The position numbers were made by a program, and so were the translations under genes. From positions 186,001 through 250,000 of the forward strand of contig CANLWS010000003.1 in assembly GCA_947494925.1 (NCBI GenBank): a stretch of 64,000 bases of DNA, read 5' to 3'. The notes below the pieces were generated by a model that did no database searches, was not told where the DNA came from, and worked only from the letters and a program-made list of their open reading frames with translations. Below are positions 1-8,800 of the stretch, in pieces; within the stretch, counting starts at the first letter, position 1; each line of letters opens with the position of its first letter. This DNA is from an uncultured Alteromonadaceae bacterium. Lineage in GTDB: Bacteria; Pseudomonadota; Gammaproteobacteria; Enterobacterales; Alteromonadaceae.

Positions 1-281
1 TCTTGATTGACGCTGTTTACGGGGACACTTATCCAGGGGGCTCCGTGGGTGCAGGATGGTTGGCTGCGATAGCCGGGTATCCCATTGTCACTGTGCCTAT
101 GGGAGAGGTAAAAGGTTTACCGGTAGGGTTCGGCGTTATTGGTCAGGCATGGGATGATGCAAAAGTATTAAATGTGGGTTTCGCTTATGAGCAAGCTTCA
201 AAGAAAATATTACAGCCAAGGTTTGCTGAAGGTCCTTTTGATCTTGACCAAACCCAAAATGCCATGCGTCCCTACCAGTAA
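1..281 (+). CDS. Amidase signature family protein, C-terminal end (partial)
   Basis: Only the last roughly 92 residues are present; the gene enters from the left edge with the reading frame starting at base 3. The segment GSVGAGWLAAIAGYPIVTVP followed by GLPVGFGVIGQAWDDAKVL and an FAYEQAS helix is the usual C-terminal end of amidase-signature (GatA/AmiE-like) hydrolases. The Ser-Ser-Lys catalytic centre lies upstream, outside the window, so substrate cannot be judged. A hairpin terminator follows 16 bases after the stop, so this gene probably ends its transcription unit. Family assignment is fairly secure; function beyond amide hydrolysis is unknown. Confidence 0.8.
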   Translation, partial: LIDAVYGDTYPGGSVGAGWLAAIAGYPIVTVPMGEVKGLPVGFGVIGQAWDDAKVLNVGFAYEQASKKILQPRFAEGPFDLDQTQNAMRPYQ

Positions 282-296
282 CAAGCGGGCAAAGGA

Positions 297-321
297 GAGG
301 TCCATAAAAGGGCCTCTTTTT
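297..321 (+). terminator. Rho-independent terminator after the amidase gene
   Basis: GAGGTCC (297-303) pairs with GGGCCTC (310-316) with one G-U pair around a six-base AT-rich loop, and is followed by TTTTT. It lies between the amidase stop codon and the adenylate cyclase gene and separates the two units. Confidence 0.75.
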
Positions 322-461
322 CAGTGAATGAACCCGCATTCTTGGTCTTTTACTTTACTACAGTGTAAAAATGCTTTTGAATGTTGTTCTAGCCGCGTAC
401 TCTTGGGGAGCGACCCCAGTGACGACAATCAACCAGCGAGATCCTTTGGCAGTTTTTTTAA

Positions 462-2429
462 ATGAGTAAACCGAAAAATCTGACCCTTCAGCAAAACCTT
501 GCCATCAGGCTTCTGCGGGTTTTGCGCTACAACAAGGCCAGAATAGAACGTGCGATTGAGTTGTTGCCTGTTGCTCGCAAACCACTCTTTCAGGTTGTGC
601 CATTTTTATTGCATGTGAATCACCCCGATTTACCAGGTTATATTGACGATCCGGATGCGCCTTTTGGCCTGAATAATTATTCCCTCCGAGAGCAGGTTAC
701 CGAAGCATTACGCGTTGTTTTCCCTGAAAGTGCCAACTTGTTTGATGACATGCGCAAAATCTGGCCTAGGCAGAGGCATATTGACGCTCTGGTGTTGATG
801 GGAAGTATTGGTACTATCGGACAGAGCAGAGATTCTGACTTTGATTACTGGGTTTGTGTCGACGGTTCACACTTTACCTCCAAAACACTGAAACTGCTGG
901 AGAAAAAGCTACACCTTATCGAAGAGTGGGCGGAACAGCAGAATATTGAAGTGCATTTTTTCCTGTCAGAAATCGACAAAGTCCGCAATAACGACTTTGG
1001 GGTGGCTGAAGGCGAAAGTTCAGGCTCAGCTCAGGCGATTTTCCTCAAAGCAGAGTTTTATACAACCAATATTGTGGTGGCTGGAAAAGCGCCGTTTTGG
1101 TGGCTAATGCCGGAAAAAACTACTGACGCACAATATTACGAATTGATTGATGCTCTGAATGAAAGTGAATCGCCCGATCCCAAATGGTTTATGGATCTGG
1201 GCAACTTGCAACAAATGGATCCCAACGAACTCTTTGGTGCGGCAATCTGGCAAATCAGTAAGGCCATGGATTCGCCATTTAAATCGGTATTGAAAATGGC
1301 TAAGCTGGAAGTATTCCTTGAGAATATAGATCACAAACAGCCTCTATGTAACTCACTAAAAAAGCGCGTGCACAATGGTACACAAGCGCCTGGTGAAGTG
1401 GACTATATCGACCCATATGCGCTGATGTTTGATGAGTTGATCGAGCACTACACCAAGACAGATAATCAGGATGTCATTAAACTGCTTCAGTTGTGTCTCT
1501 ATATTAAATGCAATTGTGCGTTGAGTCTTTCTTTCAACAGTGGCGGTGAGAACTTTAAACGACAGATAATGACCAGTTATGTCTACGAGTGGGGCTGGAC
1601 CGAGCAGAAAATCAAGAAAATCGATCAGATCAAGTATTGGAATTTTCAGGAATTGTCTTTTCTCTCAAAGCAAATTCACAGTTTTCTGATCAACTGTTAT
1701 CGCCGTATGTCTGAGAAACTCAAGGACAACAAGCAGACTGTCAGTCAGGAAGATATGACCGTTCTGGGGAGAAAGATAGACGCCTATTATTCCAAGAAAG
1801 ATAATAAAATCGACTATTTACGCAGTGCCTTTGACGATGAGTTATACAGTGCCACAGTGACAGTAAAGACTGAGCGGACAGTGGATCTGGACAGACGATG
1901 GATGATGTATGCCGGAGATCAGACTAAAGGGCCTAACAAGGCTTTGGACAAAGCCCTGCTAAGAGCTTCCAAGGACCCCATCGATTTATTGATATGGGGG
2001 ATCAGTAACCGAATTATTGATGCCAAATCTGATCTACTGCTGGGATATCAAACCGAACCCTTGGTAGAGGATGATCTTAAGGTTCTTGCCAGATATCTGC
2101 AAAAATTATTTCCGCCTGTACGGGTGTCTGAATTGCCCCGTGAGGCTTTGTTAAAGCCAGCAAGAATTTTGAACTGCCTCGCAATTGTTAATTTCGAAAG
2201 TCGTAGAGGAAATGCAGATTTCGAACAGGTAAAACTGGTTTATTCCACCAGTTGGGGAGAAATCTACGCAATTTCAGGCGTAGAGGCAGTTGAAGCGCTA
2301 TGGTTTGATTTATTCGAGGTGGCGGAAAAGCCTGGTACATTTGTTTTTGTCCCCGAAGGTACTCACCGCAAACGGATTTATCAGGACTTCCTGGAGCGTA
2401 CGGATATGAAATTTACGATATTGAATTAA
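462..2429 (+). CDS. Class I adenylate cyclase (CyaA family, short form)
   Basis: 655 residues resembling the enterobacterial class I adenylate cyclase, which makes cAMP from ATP in the cytoplasm. The nucleotidyltransferase signature is visible around residues 112-130 as MGSIGTIGQS followed by SDFDYWVC, with the two metal-binding aspartates of the SDxD motif kept. The following stretch (LIEEWAEQQ, VHFFL, SGSAQAIFLKAEFYTT, VAGKAPFWW) also follows the E. coli enzyme. The protein is about 190 residues shorter than E. coli CyaA (848), mainly at the C-terminal regulatory part, so it may lack PTS-dependent control or may be a second, divergent copy. The ATG at 462 has no strong ribosome site. It is a single gene, preceded by a terminator and followed by about 290 non-coding bases. 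Confidence 0.88.
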   Translation: MSKPKNLTLQQNLAIRLLRVLRYNKARIERAIELLPVARKPLFQVVPFLLHVNHPDLPGYIDDPDAPFGLNNYSLREQVTEALRVVFPESANLFDDMRKIWPRQRHIDALVLMGSIGTIGQSRDSDFDYWVCVDGSHFTSKTLKLLEKKLHLIEEWAEQQNIEVHFFLSEIDKVRNNDFGVAEGESSGSAQAIFLKAEFYTTNIVVAGKAPFWWLMPEKTTDAQYYELIDALNESESPDPKWFMDLGNLQQMDPNELFGAAIWQISKAMDSPFKSVLKMAKLEVFLENIDHKQPLCNSLKKRVHNGTQAPGEVDYIDPYALMFDELIEHYTKTDNQDVIKLLQLCLYIKCNCALSLSFNSGGENFKRQIMTSYVYEWGWTEQKIKKIDQIKYWNFQELSFLSKQIHSFLINCYRRMSEKLKDNKQTVSQEDMTVLGRKIDAYYSKKDNKIDYLRSAFDDELYSATVTVKTERTVDLDRRWMMYAGDQTKGPNKALDKALLRASKDPIDLLIWGISNRIIDAKSDLLLGYQTEPLVEDDLKVLARYLQKLFPPVRVSELPREALLKPARILNCLAIVNFESRRGNADFEQVKLVYSTSWGEIYAISGVEAVEALWFDLFEVAEKPGTFVFVPEGTHRKRIYQDFLERTDMKFTILN

Positions 2430-2651
2430 AAGTAACGCAATAATCACTAAATTAACTTCAGGCGTGACTTATCCAAGTAACAGGTTAAATTGCACGACTC
2501 CATATTTGTTGGACAATTTGAATTTATCCTGCTTCATCTTTAGATTGGTCGGGATCTAACTTCCGAAAATCCCCTTGTCAGTAAACTTTACATCACTTCA
2601 AATTTTAACTTTTTGAGCAAGCCAACTTATTGATATTATTGTGTGAAATAG

Positions 2652-2668
2652 TTGGCATACATTGTGCT
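2652..2668 (+). promoter_or_regulatory. Putative sigma-54 (-24/-12) promoter of the PEP-CTERM gene
   Basis: The string TTGGCATACATTGTGCT matches the sigma-54 consensus (TTGGCAC-N5-TTGCW) with GG and GC separated by the required distance. It sits 48 bases before the ATG of the PEP-CTERM protein. PEP-CTERM genes in other proteobacteria are known to be under RpoN/PrsK-PrsR control, which fits. Mismatches are at the C of GGCAC and the first T of TTGC. Confidence 0.6.
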
Positions 2669-2715
2669 TATGGCTTGGCGTATATTTACTATTAACCATT
2701 CAATAAGTAGGCACA

Positions 2716-3387
2716 ATGAAAAAAAGTATTTTCGCAGTTTTGTGTATCTGCCAGGCATTATTATCGTTTAATGCGTCAGCCGATTTAATTTTTCCACTAT
2801 GGAGTGACGGTACCGAAACTGTTGCTGAAGAAATGATATTCGCTGATGGCGATGTTTCTTTGTCTGTTACCGCTTGGACATCCAGTTACAATTCTGACGG
2901 CGACCAGTTGGAAGACTGGATGCAGGTGACTGGTTCTGGGCTGGGTGTATACCAGGATGAGAACGGTTTAGGGGTTATCTCTTCTGTTGATGACGGAAAC
3001 GATCTGGATGGTGGCTCCTCGTCAAATTACCTGGATGATCCCGATGAAGGCTTACTCTTTTTGTTCTCAGAAGTGGTAAACATCTTCGATATCTTTATGG
3101 GCGACCTGGACAGTTCTGATGATTTCAATATTTCTGTGGTCGATTTTCTTTCGCCTACTGAAATAGTTTTGAGTCAGACGGAAACCGATATCTTCGGTCC
3201 TCCATTTGAAACTGAGTTTCCATTTATCTTTGATGGCGAATTCAGAGGAAGTGCCTTTATGGTTTGGGTTGACGGTGGTTCAGATGACGTAGAAGTATTA
3301 GGTATTTCAACCATTCCAGAGCCAGGTGTACTAATGTTATTTGCTCTTGGTTTGCTTAGCCTTTCTGCCTCGCGTCGCAGGTTTTAA
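2716..3387 (+). CDS. PEP-CTERM sorting domain protein
   Basis: 223 residues. It begins with a Sec signal peptide (MKKSIFAVLCICQALLSFNASA) and ends with the sorting signal: a Pro-Glu-Pro triplet (TIPEPG), a hydrophobic stretch (VLMLFALGLLSLSA) and a basic tail SRRRF. Such proteins are cut and anchored or released by an exosortase (EpsH/XrtA type), usually as part of exopolysaccharide or floc formation. The middle is acidic and rich in Asp, Gly and Ser, consistent with a secreted protein, but I recognise no enzymatic domain. No exosortase lies in the window. A sigma-54-like element lies upstream at 2652-2668. Confidence 0.88.
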   Translation: MKKSIFAVLCICQALLSFNASADLIFPLWSDGTETVAEEMIFADGDVSLSVTAWTSSYNSDGDQLEDWMQVTGSGLGVYQDENGLGVISSVDDGNDLDGGSSSNYLDDPDEGLLFLFSEVVNIFDIFMGDLDSSDDFNISVVDFLSPTEIVLSQTETDIFGPPFETEFPFIFDGEFRGSAFMVWVDGGSDDVEVLGISTIPEPGVLMLFALGLLSLSASRRRF

Positions 3388-3403
3388 ATAAGTTAATCGA
3401 AAA

Positions 3404-4318
3404 TCAGATGTGTGAGGCGGTTCGTCCGCCTTGCTCTACCAACTCCAGCCATTCTCCAGCTTCTCCTTTCACTAATAAAGCTCTACCGTTTGGGTAAAAA
3501 TCGTTGTCAATCTGACAGATTTCTCTTTCGGTTAATTCTGCAATTTTGTCCAGATTAGCCACATAGCAAGTGATAATGGAGATGCCGGAAGGCAACGAAT
3601 CTTCATTCGCTTCCAGTGCGTATGCTTCTGGCACCTGATCAATTTCAAACAGACAATTGCCATTTAATTGAAGTGTCGCCACCGGATATTGGTGCTCAAT
3701 ATCTCTGCCCCAGGCGTTATTCAAAACGGTGACTTTGGTGTCAAAACGCATGCCCTCCGGTCCGTCATTCAGTTGCTGATAAAAAGTCAGACTAGCATTT
3801 CTATCCGGGGCGCAAAGAACCGGAATAAACAAACTACCTGTCACCGAGTTAGTTGATGGTAGTTCAAAAGGGGGAACAGGACGTTCTATCTGAGTAAGGT
3901 AGTGAACTTCGCCGCAAGGCCCGATAACCTGCATGGCTTTAATGGCATCACTCACCTGAAGGTAGGCAGGTTCGCCAATGATTCGGAATCGGTCATCTTT
4001 AAATCGATTTCTGAGCTTGTCTACATCGGCCACATTGCTTTCAAGGGCCATCCAGCCCTGGCACTTAAGTGGTGTGGCTGTGGAGCAATCGGGGTCTTGA
4101 ACTAATCTTAGCCAAGGGTCTCCATTCGCCGCTGCCAGTACTTGAAAAGGACGTCCTTCGAGATCAGGTGCGGACCAGAATTGCGCGAGATCCTGGCCAA
4201 TTTTTCCTTGAGTTTGCAATGTAAACCCGAGAACTTCCTGATAGGCTGCGGAAGCCGAACGTATGTCCCGAGTAAGCAAAGTTGCCCCCTGTATTGGACC
4301 CAAACATCTTTGCGTCAT
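3404..4318 (-). CDS. VOC (glyoxalase/bleomycin-resistance) family protein, cytoplasmic
   Basis: 304 residues from the chosen ATG at 4318, which has AAAGGA seven bases upstream; an in-frame ATG at 4351 has no such site. Two vicinal-oxygen-chelate modules are visible: GATLLTRDIRSASAAYQEVLGFTLQ near the N-terminus and a second after residue 160 (LFIPVLCAPDRNASLTFYQQL). No signal peptide, unlike the VOC proteins at 55-60 kb. It is divergent from the enoyl-CoA hydratase gene at 4443, sharing a 124-base intergenic region. Substrate is unknown; VOC proteins include dioxygenases, lyases, epimerases and binding proteins. Confidence 0.75.
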   Translation of the reverse strand: MTQRCLGPIQGATLLTRDIRSASAAYQEVLGFTLQTQGKIGQDLAQFWSAPDLEGRPFQVLAAANGDPWLRLVQDPDCSTATPLKCQGWMALESNVADVDKLRNRFKDDRFRIIGEPAYLQVSDAIKAMQVIGPCGEVHYLTQIERPVPPFELPSTNSVTGSLFIPVLCAPDRNASLTFYQQLNDGPEGMRFDTKVTVLNNAWGRDIEHQYPVATLQLNGNCLFEIDQVPEAYALEANEDSLPSGISIITCYVANLDKIAELTEREICQIDNDFYPNGRALLVKGEAGEWLELVEQGGRTASHI

Positions 4319-4442
4319 TAAACTATCCTTTGTGAGATTGCCATTTGGCAATTTGCTTTATCGCGAAATGAATCATAATTTAGGTGCATATACTTGGCGA
4401 TGCCAAGCTATTAATCAGCTATTACCCGGAAGTTATTGATAA

Positions 4443-5216
4443 ATGTCAACAATCAGTTTGCAACAGGAAGACAAAGTAGCCTTTCTCACTATTGACAGAG
4501 TGACAAAGCACAATGCGCTTAATCAGGCGATGTGGGAACAAATCGCAGAGTTTTGTGACGAGCTGGAAAATCACTTAAAACCCCGGGTGCTGATTGTGTC
4601 CGGTTCAGGCGAAAAAGCCTTTAGCACTGGCGCTGATATTCAGGAACTACAGCAGATAATTCTGGACGAGAATCGTCTTTTGGAAAACAACAGACTGGTT
4701 CAATTGGCTCAGCAAAAACTGGAAAATCTGACTTGCGCGACAATTGCGTCGATAAACGGACTGTGTTTTGGCGGTGGTATGGGCATTGCTCTGGCGTGCG
4801 ATTTTCGACTTGCTGCCGCACACGCGCAATTTGCAATCACGCCTTCGAAACTGGGACTCGTATACAGTATTGAGGATACCAGAAGACTGCTGAATACAGT
4901 GGGTTTAGCAAAAGCAAAAGAGTTGTTGTATTTGGGTAACCGAATTGATGCACAACAGGCTTTACAGTGGGGGCTGGTAAATGAAGTGGTCGAACCGGGA
5001 AGCTTGAAATCAAAAACAACTGAGATGGCTGAAAGCATTCTGGCGGTCAGTGGTTACTCAGTCAGTGGAATTAAACGCACACTTCACCACATCACAAAGA
5101 CTGATGAGTCAGCCGAAAAAAAGATCAGAGCGTTGTTTAACGAGGCATTCGGACAAGTGGATTTTGCTGAAGGAGCCAAAGCCTTTCTGGAAAAACGTGC
5201 GGCGGATTTTAAATGA
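4443..5216 (+). CDS. Enoyl-CoA hydratase/isomerase (crotonase) family protein
   Basis: 257 residues, the normal length for a crotonase. Visible motifs: HNALNQAMW in the first helix, SGSGEKAFSTGADIQEL (oxyanion-hole loop) near residues 55-70, and INGLCFGGGMGIALACDFRLA, the second oxyanion loop, near residues 105-125. Of the two glutamates that act in true hydratases, the second region reads SKLGLVYSIEDTRRL, which differs from the usual PE-x-x-LG-hydrophobic pattern, so the reaction may be isomerase, lyase or thioester hydrolysis instead. It overlaps the next gene by four bases (ATGA), so the two are translationally coupled. Confidence 0.85.
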   Translation: MSTISLQQEDKVAFLTIDRVTKHNALNQAMWEQIAEFCDELENHLKPRVLIVSGSGEKAFSTGADIQELQQIILDENRLLENNRLVQLAQQKLENLTCATIASINGLCFGGGMGIALACDFRLAAAHAQFAITPSKLGLVYSIEDTRRLLNTVGLAKAKELLYLGNRIDAQQALQWGLVNEVVEPGSLKSKTTEMAESILAVSGYSVSGIKRTLHHITKTDESAEKKIRALFNEAFGQVDFAEGAKAFLEKRAADFK

Positions 5217-5632
5217 ATTCTGGTAGTTTCAATTGTGCTGAATTCCAGCTTTGTACTCAGAATGAAGGGTTTTCTCAGCATGTCGGTCCATTTTATCAGC
5301 GAACAACTGATAATCGGATACAACGCGCGTTGCCAATAGATCATCGACACCTGAATCCTGAAGGTGTGGTGCACGGAGGGGCCCTTACTACTTTTATGGA
5401 CTATGTGATTTACCGGGCCATTGGAGATGAAATTAGTCACGAAATTCAGTTTGCGACTATTAATCTGAATTGTCAGTTCCTTGCAGCGGGTAAGGCGGGT
5501 GACTGTCTGCTGGGGGAGGGTAAAGTTGTCCGTAAGACGAAAAGTGTGATTTTTGCAGAAGGTATAATTTTCTGTGAAGCCCGACAACTTATGTCAGCAA
5601 GCGGAATTTGGAAAATCATTGGCAATAATTGA
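5213..5632 (+). CDS. PaaI-type hotdog-fold thioesterase
   Basis: 139 residues with the hotdog signature HRHLNPEGVVHGGALTTFMD: the HGG turn plus a following acidic residue are typical of PaaI/YdiI thioesterases that hydrolyse acyl-CoA or aryl-CoA esters. The ATG overlaps the stop of the crotonase gene, suggesting that the crotonase makes the CoA ester this enzyme releases, or that it proof-reads dead-end CoA esters. 67 bases separate it from the DUF1838 gene. Confidence 0.82.
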   Translation: MNSGSFNCAEFQLCTQNEGFSQHVGPFYQRTTDNRIQRALPIDHRHLNPEGVVHGGALTTFMDYVIYRAIGDEISHEIQFATINLNCQFLAAGKAGDCLLGEGKVVRKTKSVIFAEGIIFCEARQLMSASGIWKIIGNN

Positions 5633-5699
5633 TAAATCTCAAAGCTTCCAGTCACCTACTGGTTACTCTAAAGCGCGTCTAGTTAAAAGAAGATAAACA

Positions 5700-6608
5700 A
5701 TGAAAAAAATCAAATTTGTCGGATTGCTTATATTAAGCAGTCTCACCGCATCCACTTTTGCAGCATCGAAACTCGATCTCAACACCCCAGAAGGGGCAAA
5801 CATGGCAATGCGTAAAATTCAATGTTCGACTGTTGATGAAAAGCCCGTTTTTTATTGGTGGAAAGGTAAAGCGTTCTCGCGTCGTCAAGGAGAAGTCGAC
5901 CGCAATATTTTTAACGTGGAAGGCATGAATGTGCGTCATTGTGCGACTGTAGATGGAGGTAAAAGGGGCAAAACATATCGTCTCATCACCCGTGAAATTC
6001 TACTTTATACTGATAAAAAAACTGGTCAGCCACTGGAGGTCTGGGATAACCCATGGACAGGCGAAGAAGTAAAAGTTGAACATGTGCTAAACGATCCAGT
6101 AAATCAACCTGCACGTTTTCCCCTCGATGAAAATGGCAAACCCTTTCCGTGGACAGCGCGCTTTGGCGGAGAACGCCGGGGTGAACATTGGTGGATGACC
6201 TTCCCGGTACCTTTGTTTTATCACAATGTGTTGGGTGGAGATTATCAGAAGCAAGTAGGAGGCGTTTACCACGCCACTGAAATGTTTAACTTTTCCGGTG
6301 ACATTGAAAGTTTGATCAGCGCAGACACTGATACTGCCGATGTGCATGTTGGCTGGGTTAGAATTTCTGACTGGCTGCCGTTTATGATGATGAGTGGTCG
6401 TGAAGGCTCGATTTATATTCATACTGCTGGTCGTAAAGTTGATGGGTTTGACGATATGGGCGAGGTGATCAAAAAATTCATTAATGAAAAAGCGCCGTTA
6501 TACAAAACACCACCTCCTATTGATGATACTCGTCCAAATGAAACCAGCTGGACCGGCTACAGGAAAGCTATAAAAGGCGAAGAGTTCAAACGTCAACGAG
6601 CTAAATAG
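5700..6608 (+). CDS. Exported DUF1838 family protein
   Basis: 302 residues with a Sec signal peptide (MKKIKFVGLLILSSLTASTFA). The mature part has the DUF1838 pattern: DLNTPEGANMAMRKIQC, PVFYWWKGKAFSR, NIFNVEGMNVRHC, then a long beta-rich region. The family has no firmly assigned activity that I know of and often lies beside catabolic gene clusters in marine and sphingomonad bacteria. A clear terminator follows at 6627. It may be co-transcribed with the crotonase/thioesterase pair, but a 67-base gap leaves this open. Confidence 0.8.
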   Translation: MKKIKFVGLLILSSLTASTFAASKLDLNTPEGANMAMRKIQCSTVDEKPVFYWWKGKAFSRRQGEVDRNIFNVEGMNVRHCATVDGGKRGKTYRLITREILLYTDKKTGQPLEVWDNPWTGEEVKVEHVLNDPVNQPARFPLDENGKPFPWTARFGGERRGEHWWMTFPVPLFYHNVLGGDYQKQVGGVYHATEMFNFSGDIESLISADTDTADVHVGWVRISDWLPFMMMSGREGSIYIHTAGRKVDGFDDMGEVIKKFINEKAPLYKTPPPIDDTRPNETSWTGYRKAIKGEEFKRQRAK

Positions 6609-6626
6609 TGAGTTCAACAGTTTAGG

Positions 6627-6648
6627 GCCGGGTTATCCCGGCTTTTTT
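6627..6648 (+). terminator. Rho-independent terminator after the DUF1838 gene
   Basis: GCCGGG (6627-6632), loop TTAT, CCCGGC (6637-6642), then TTTTTT. A strong six-pair GC stem with a U-run, 18 bases after the stop codon. Confidence 0.9.
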
Positions 6649-6762
6649 GTAGGTGCAGTGAATTAACCGAATAGTTCGGAAAAAACGAAACAACTTGTAA
6701 AGATTCTCAACTTTTCTTTTCATGACAGCCTGTCATTATTAGTTCGATTATAGAAGGAAATA

Positions 6763-7479
6763 ATGATGAAAAATCTGAATGGTATTATTGGTGGCTTAAG
6801 TAAAAGCGGGTTGTTGTCCGGATTAGCAGGCGGCGTTGCAGGTGGCATGCTGACCAGCAAAAAAGGACGTAAAGTCGGAAAGAGCGCACTCAAATTAGGT
6901 GCATTGGCTGCAGTGGGTGGCGTAGCATGGAAGGCCTATCAATCTTACTCTCAGAAACAAACTGTTGGCGCGACAGCTAATGCGCGCACGGCGGACTACG
7001 TGCCACCGCAACCGCAAACTTCAACCTATACTCCGTCAAGTCCTAAAAGAGAACCTCTGACCTATACACCTGAGTCCCTATCCAGAGAACAATTTGAAGC
7101 CATAGTGGATGAGAGCAAAGAGGACAGTAACGAACAGATGTTGTTGCTCCGAGCCATGATCACTGCTGCAGATGCTGATGGTCACATTGACTCCTCTGAG
7201 CGCGATGCCATATTTGAGCAGGTCTCCAATATGCAACTGAGTGTTGAAGACAAAGCATCATTGTTTGATGAAATACGGCGTCCTTTGTCAGTGGAAGAAC
7301 TGGTAGCACAAGTCCCTAATTCAGAAACAGCAGTGGAAGTTTACGCGGCATCTTTATTGGCGATAGATGAAAGCCTACCTGCTTCTATGGATTATTTACA
7401 GGGACTATCCAGAGCATTGTTTTTGCCAAATGAACTGGTGCAGCAACTTCATTTTCAGGCCAAGGAAGCTAAAGCCTAG
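6763..7479 (+). CDS. DUF533 / TerB-like protein (YebE family)
   Basis: 238 residues. N-terminal glycine-rich hydrophobic segments (LLSGLAGGVAGGMLTS and ALKLGALAAVGGVAWKAY) are followed by a Pro/Thr-rich linker and a C-terminal helical TerB-like domain (residues about 105-235) with ADADGHIDSSERDAIFEQV, an acidic metal-binding-like loop. E. coli YebE has the same layout. The ribosome site AGAAGGAAA precedes two adjacent ATG codons; either may be used. Probably an inner-membrane-associated protein of unknown function. It is flanked by terminator-type signals and stands alone. Confidence 0.82.
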   Translation: MMKNLNGIIGGLSKSGLLSGLAGGVAGGMLTSKKGRKVGKSALKLGALAAVGGVAWKAYQSYSQKQTVGATANARTADYVPPQPQTSTYTPSSPKREPLTYTPESLSREQFEAIVDESKEDSNEQMLLLRAMITAADADGHIDSSERDAIFEQVSNMQLSVEDKASLFDEIRRPLSVEELVAQVPNSETAVEVYAASLLAIDESLPASMDYLQGLSRALFLPNELVQQLHFQAKEAKA

Positions 7480-7588
7480 AGTGAGCCAAATGGCTCAATC
7501 AACTTACAATTTGGATACAAATTAATACAGATAGAGCCCACTGAATTCTCTATCCTTTTGTTCAGTGAACGCAGAGGGAGAATGTAAG

Positions 7589-8713
7589 ATGTGGGCGATG
7601 GTGATACACAAGTTACTGATTTGTGTCACAGCAATAGTGGTGATTTCTGCGTGCAAATCTGATGCAAAATCCACGGATCCACAGCCAATTTCGTTCACTA
7701 TTCCCCGACTGACTTACACTTCGGATATTTATCTCCAGCCATTGGCTGAAGAGCAAGCCATGCAATACCATCTGAATTTTAATCAGGCATTTCAGATGTC
7801 TGGTGTAACAGGATTGTCGGCCTGTATTCTCGACCTCAATCAGGGGCTATGGTCTGATGTATCTGGTTTGGAAGACAAGGTGTCCAATCGAATGATAAGA
7901 CCGTCCTCGAAATTCCATGCTGGCAGCATCGGCAAGTTGGCAACAGCGAGTCTGATACTGAGCAGCATCGAAAAGGGGCATTTTTCTCTGAATACCACCA
8001 TTGATAAATGGTTTCCGGATAGTCAGTATTCTTCGTCTATTACTGTGGATAATTTACTCAACCATACAAGCGGGCTACCGGGAAATCTGACGAATGATGT
8101 GTCGCAGGAGCTAGCTCTGCGTAAGATACTGAATACTCCGCTATTGTTTACTCCAGGCAAGGGGTTTTCGTATTCAAACGCGGGTTACGTTGCGCTGGGT
8201 ATCATTCTCGAAAAAGAGCTGGAGCAGCCTCTGCCTGCTATTATTAAGCAGCACGTCATAGACGATGTCGGATTACGAAATACTGCTGTAGTGACAGCTG
8301 AAACCCAGTTTGACGTTTTGATTGGTTCTACTTACAACGGCCAGCCAGGTGCTGAAACTATCGACTATTCTTCCCCTGCGGGCGCAGGTATTCTGGCTTC
8401 CACGCCCTGCGATTTGATTCAGCTTTTGCATCATTTTTTAGCCGAGCAGATTGTTTCTGCCGCAACCTTGAACAGTATGCAGCAACGAGCCTATCCCATG
8501 GCTGCAGACGGTTCATTAAACTGGAGTCGAGGATTGATGGTGCTCGATGCGCCTTTTGGCCGGGTAATGTTTTTGAATGGCAGTATAAAAGGCTTTGGCG
8601 CAACTGTTGCGTATCACGCTGAACGGGAAGTTTTTGTGTCAGTTATGTTGAATGATGATACTCAGGTAGTGCCCTTTTTAATGCGTTTTTTCAGTGATAT
8701 TAATACCCTGTAG
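7589..8713 (+). CDS. Serine hydrolase lipoprotein (beta-lactamase class C / penicillin-binding-like)
   Basis: 374 residues from the ATG at 7589, chosen because GAGGGAG lies eight bases upstream; an in-frame GTG at 7565 lacks a site. A lipoprotein signal ends at Cys22 (VISAC). The class C hydrolase core has the nucleophile motif S113-x-x-K116 (HAGSIGKLA), the YSN motif in FSYSNAGYVALG, and HTSGLPG typical of this esterase/beta-lactamase family. The third K/H-x-G motif is not obvious. Likely anchored in the membrane facing the periplasm, acting on an ester, D-amino-acid peptide or peptidoglycan fragment. Substrate unknown. Confidence 0.84.
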   Translation: MWAMVIHKLLICVTAIVVISACKSDAKSTDPQPISFTIPRLTYTSDIYLQPLAEEQAMQYHLNFNQAFQMSGVTGLSACILDLNQGLWSDVSGLEDKVSNRMIRPSSKFHAGSIGKLATASLILSSIEKGHFSLNTTIDKWFPDSQYSSSITVDNLLNHTSGLPGNLTNDVSQELALRKILNTPLLFTPGKGFSYSNAGYVALGIILEKELEQPLPAIIKQHVIDDVGLRNTAVVTAETQFDVLIGSTYNGQPGAETIDYSSPAGAGILASTPCDLIQLLHHFLAEQIVSAATLNSMQQRAYPMAADGSLNWSRGLMVLDAPFGRVMFLNGSIKGFGATVAYHAEREVFVSVMLNDDTQVVPFLMRFFSDINTL

Positions 8714-8800
8714 TTTTCCCTGATTTACATTTAGGGCAGCTGTTAATTTTACTTTAGTTGGTGTACTTTGATGCAAAATAATTGACCCTCTGAGGCGAAT

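Noticed and set aside
4436-4449. TTGATAAATGTCAA, an FNR-like box with one mismatch
   Set aside because: It overlaps the start codon of the enoyl-CoA hydratase gene and its right arm is coding sequence, so it is probably chance.
5084-5587. Minus-strand open frame of 167 codons across the crotonase and thioesterase genes
   Set aside because: It lies antisense to two well-supported enzymes and has no recognisable protein pattern.
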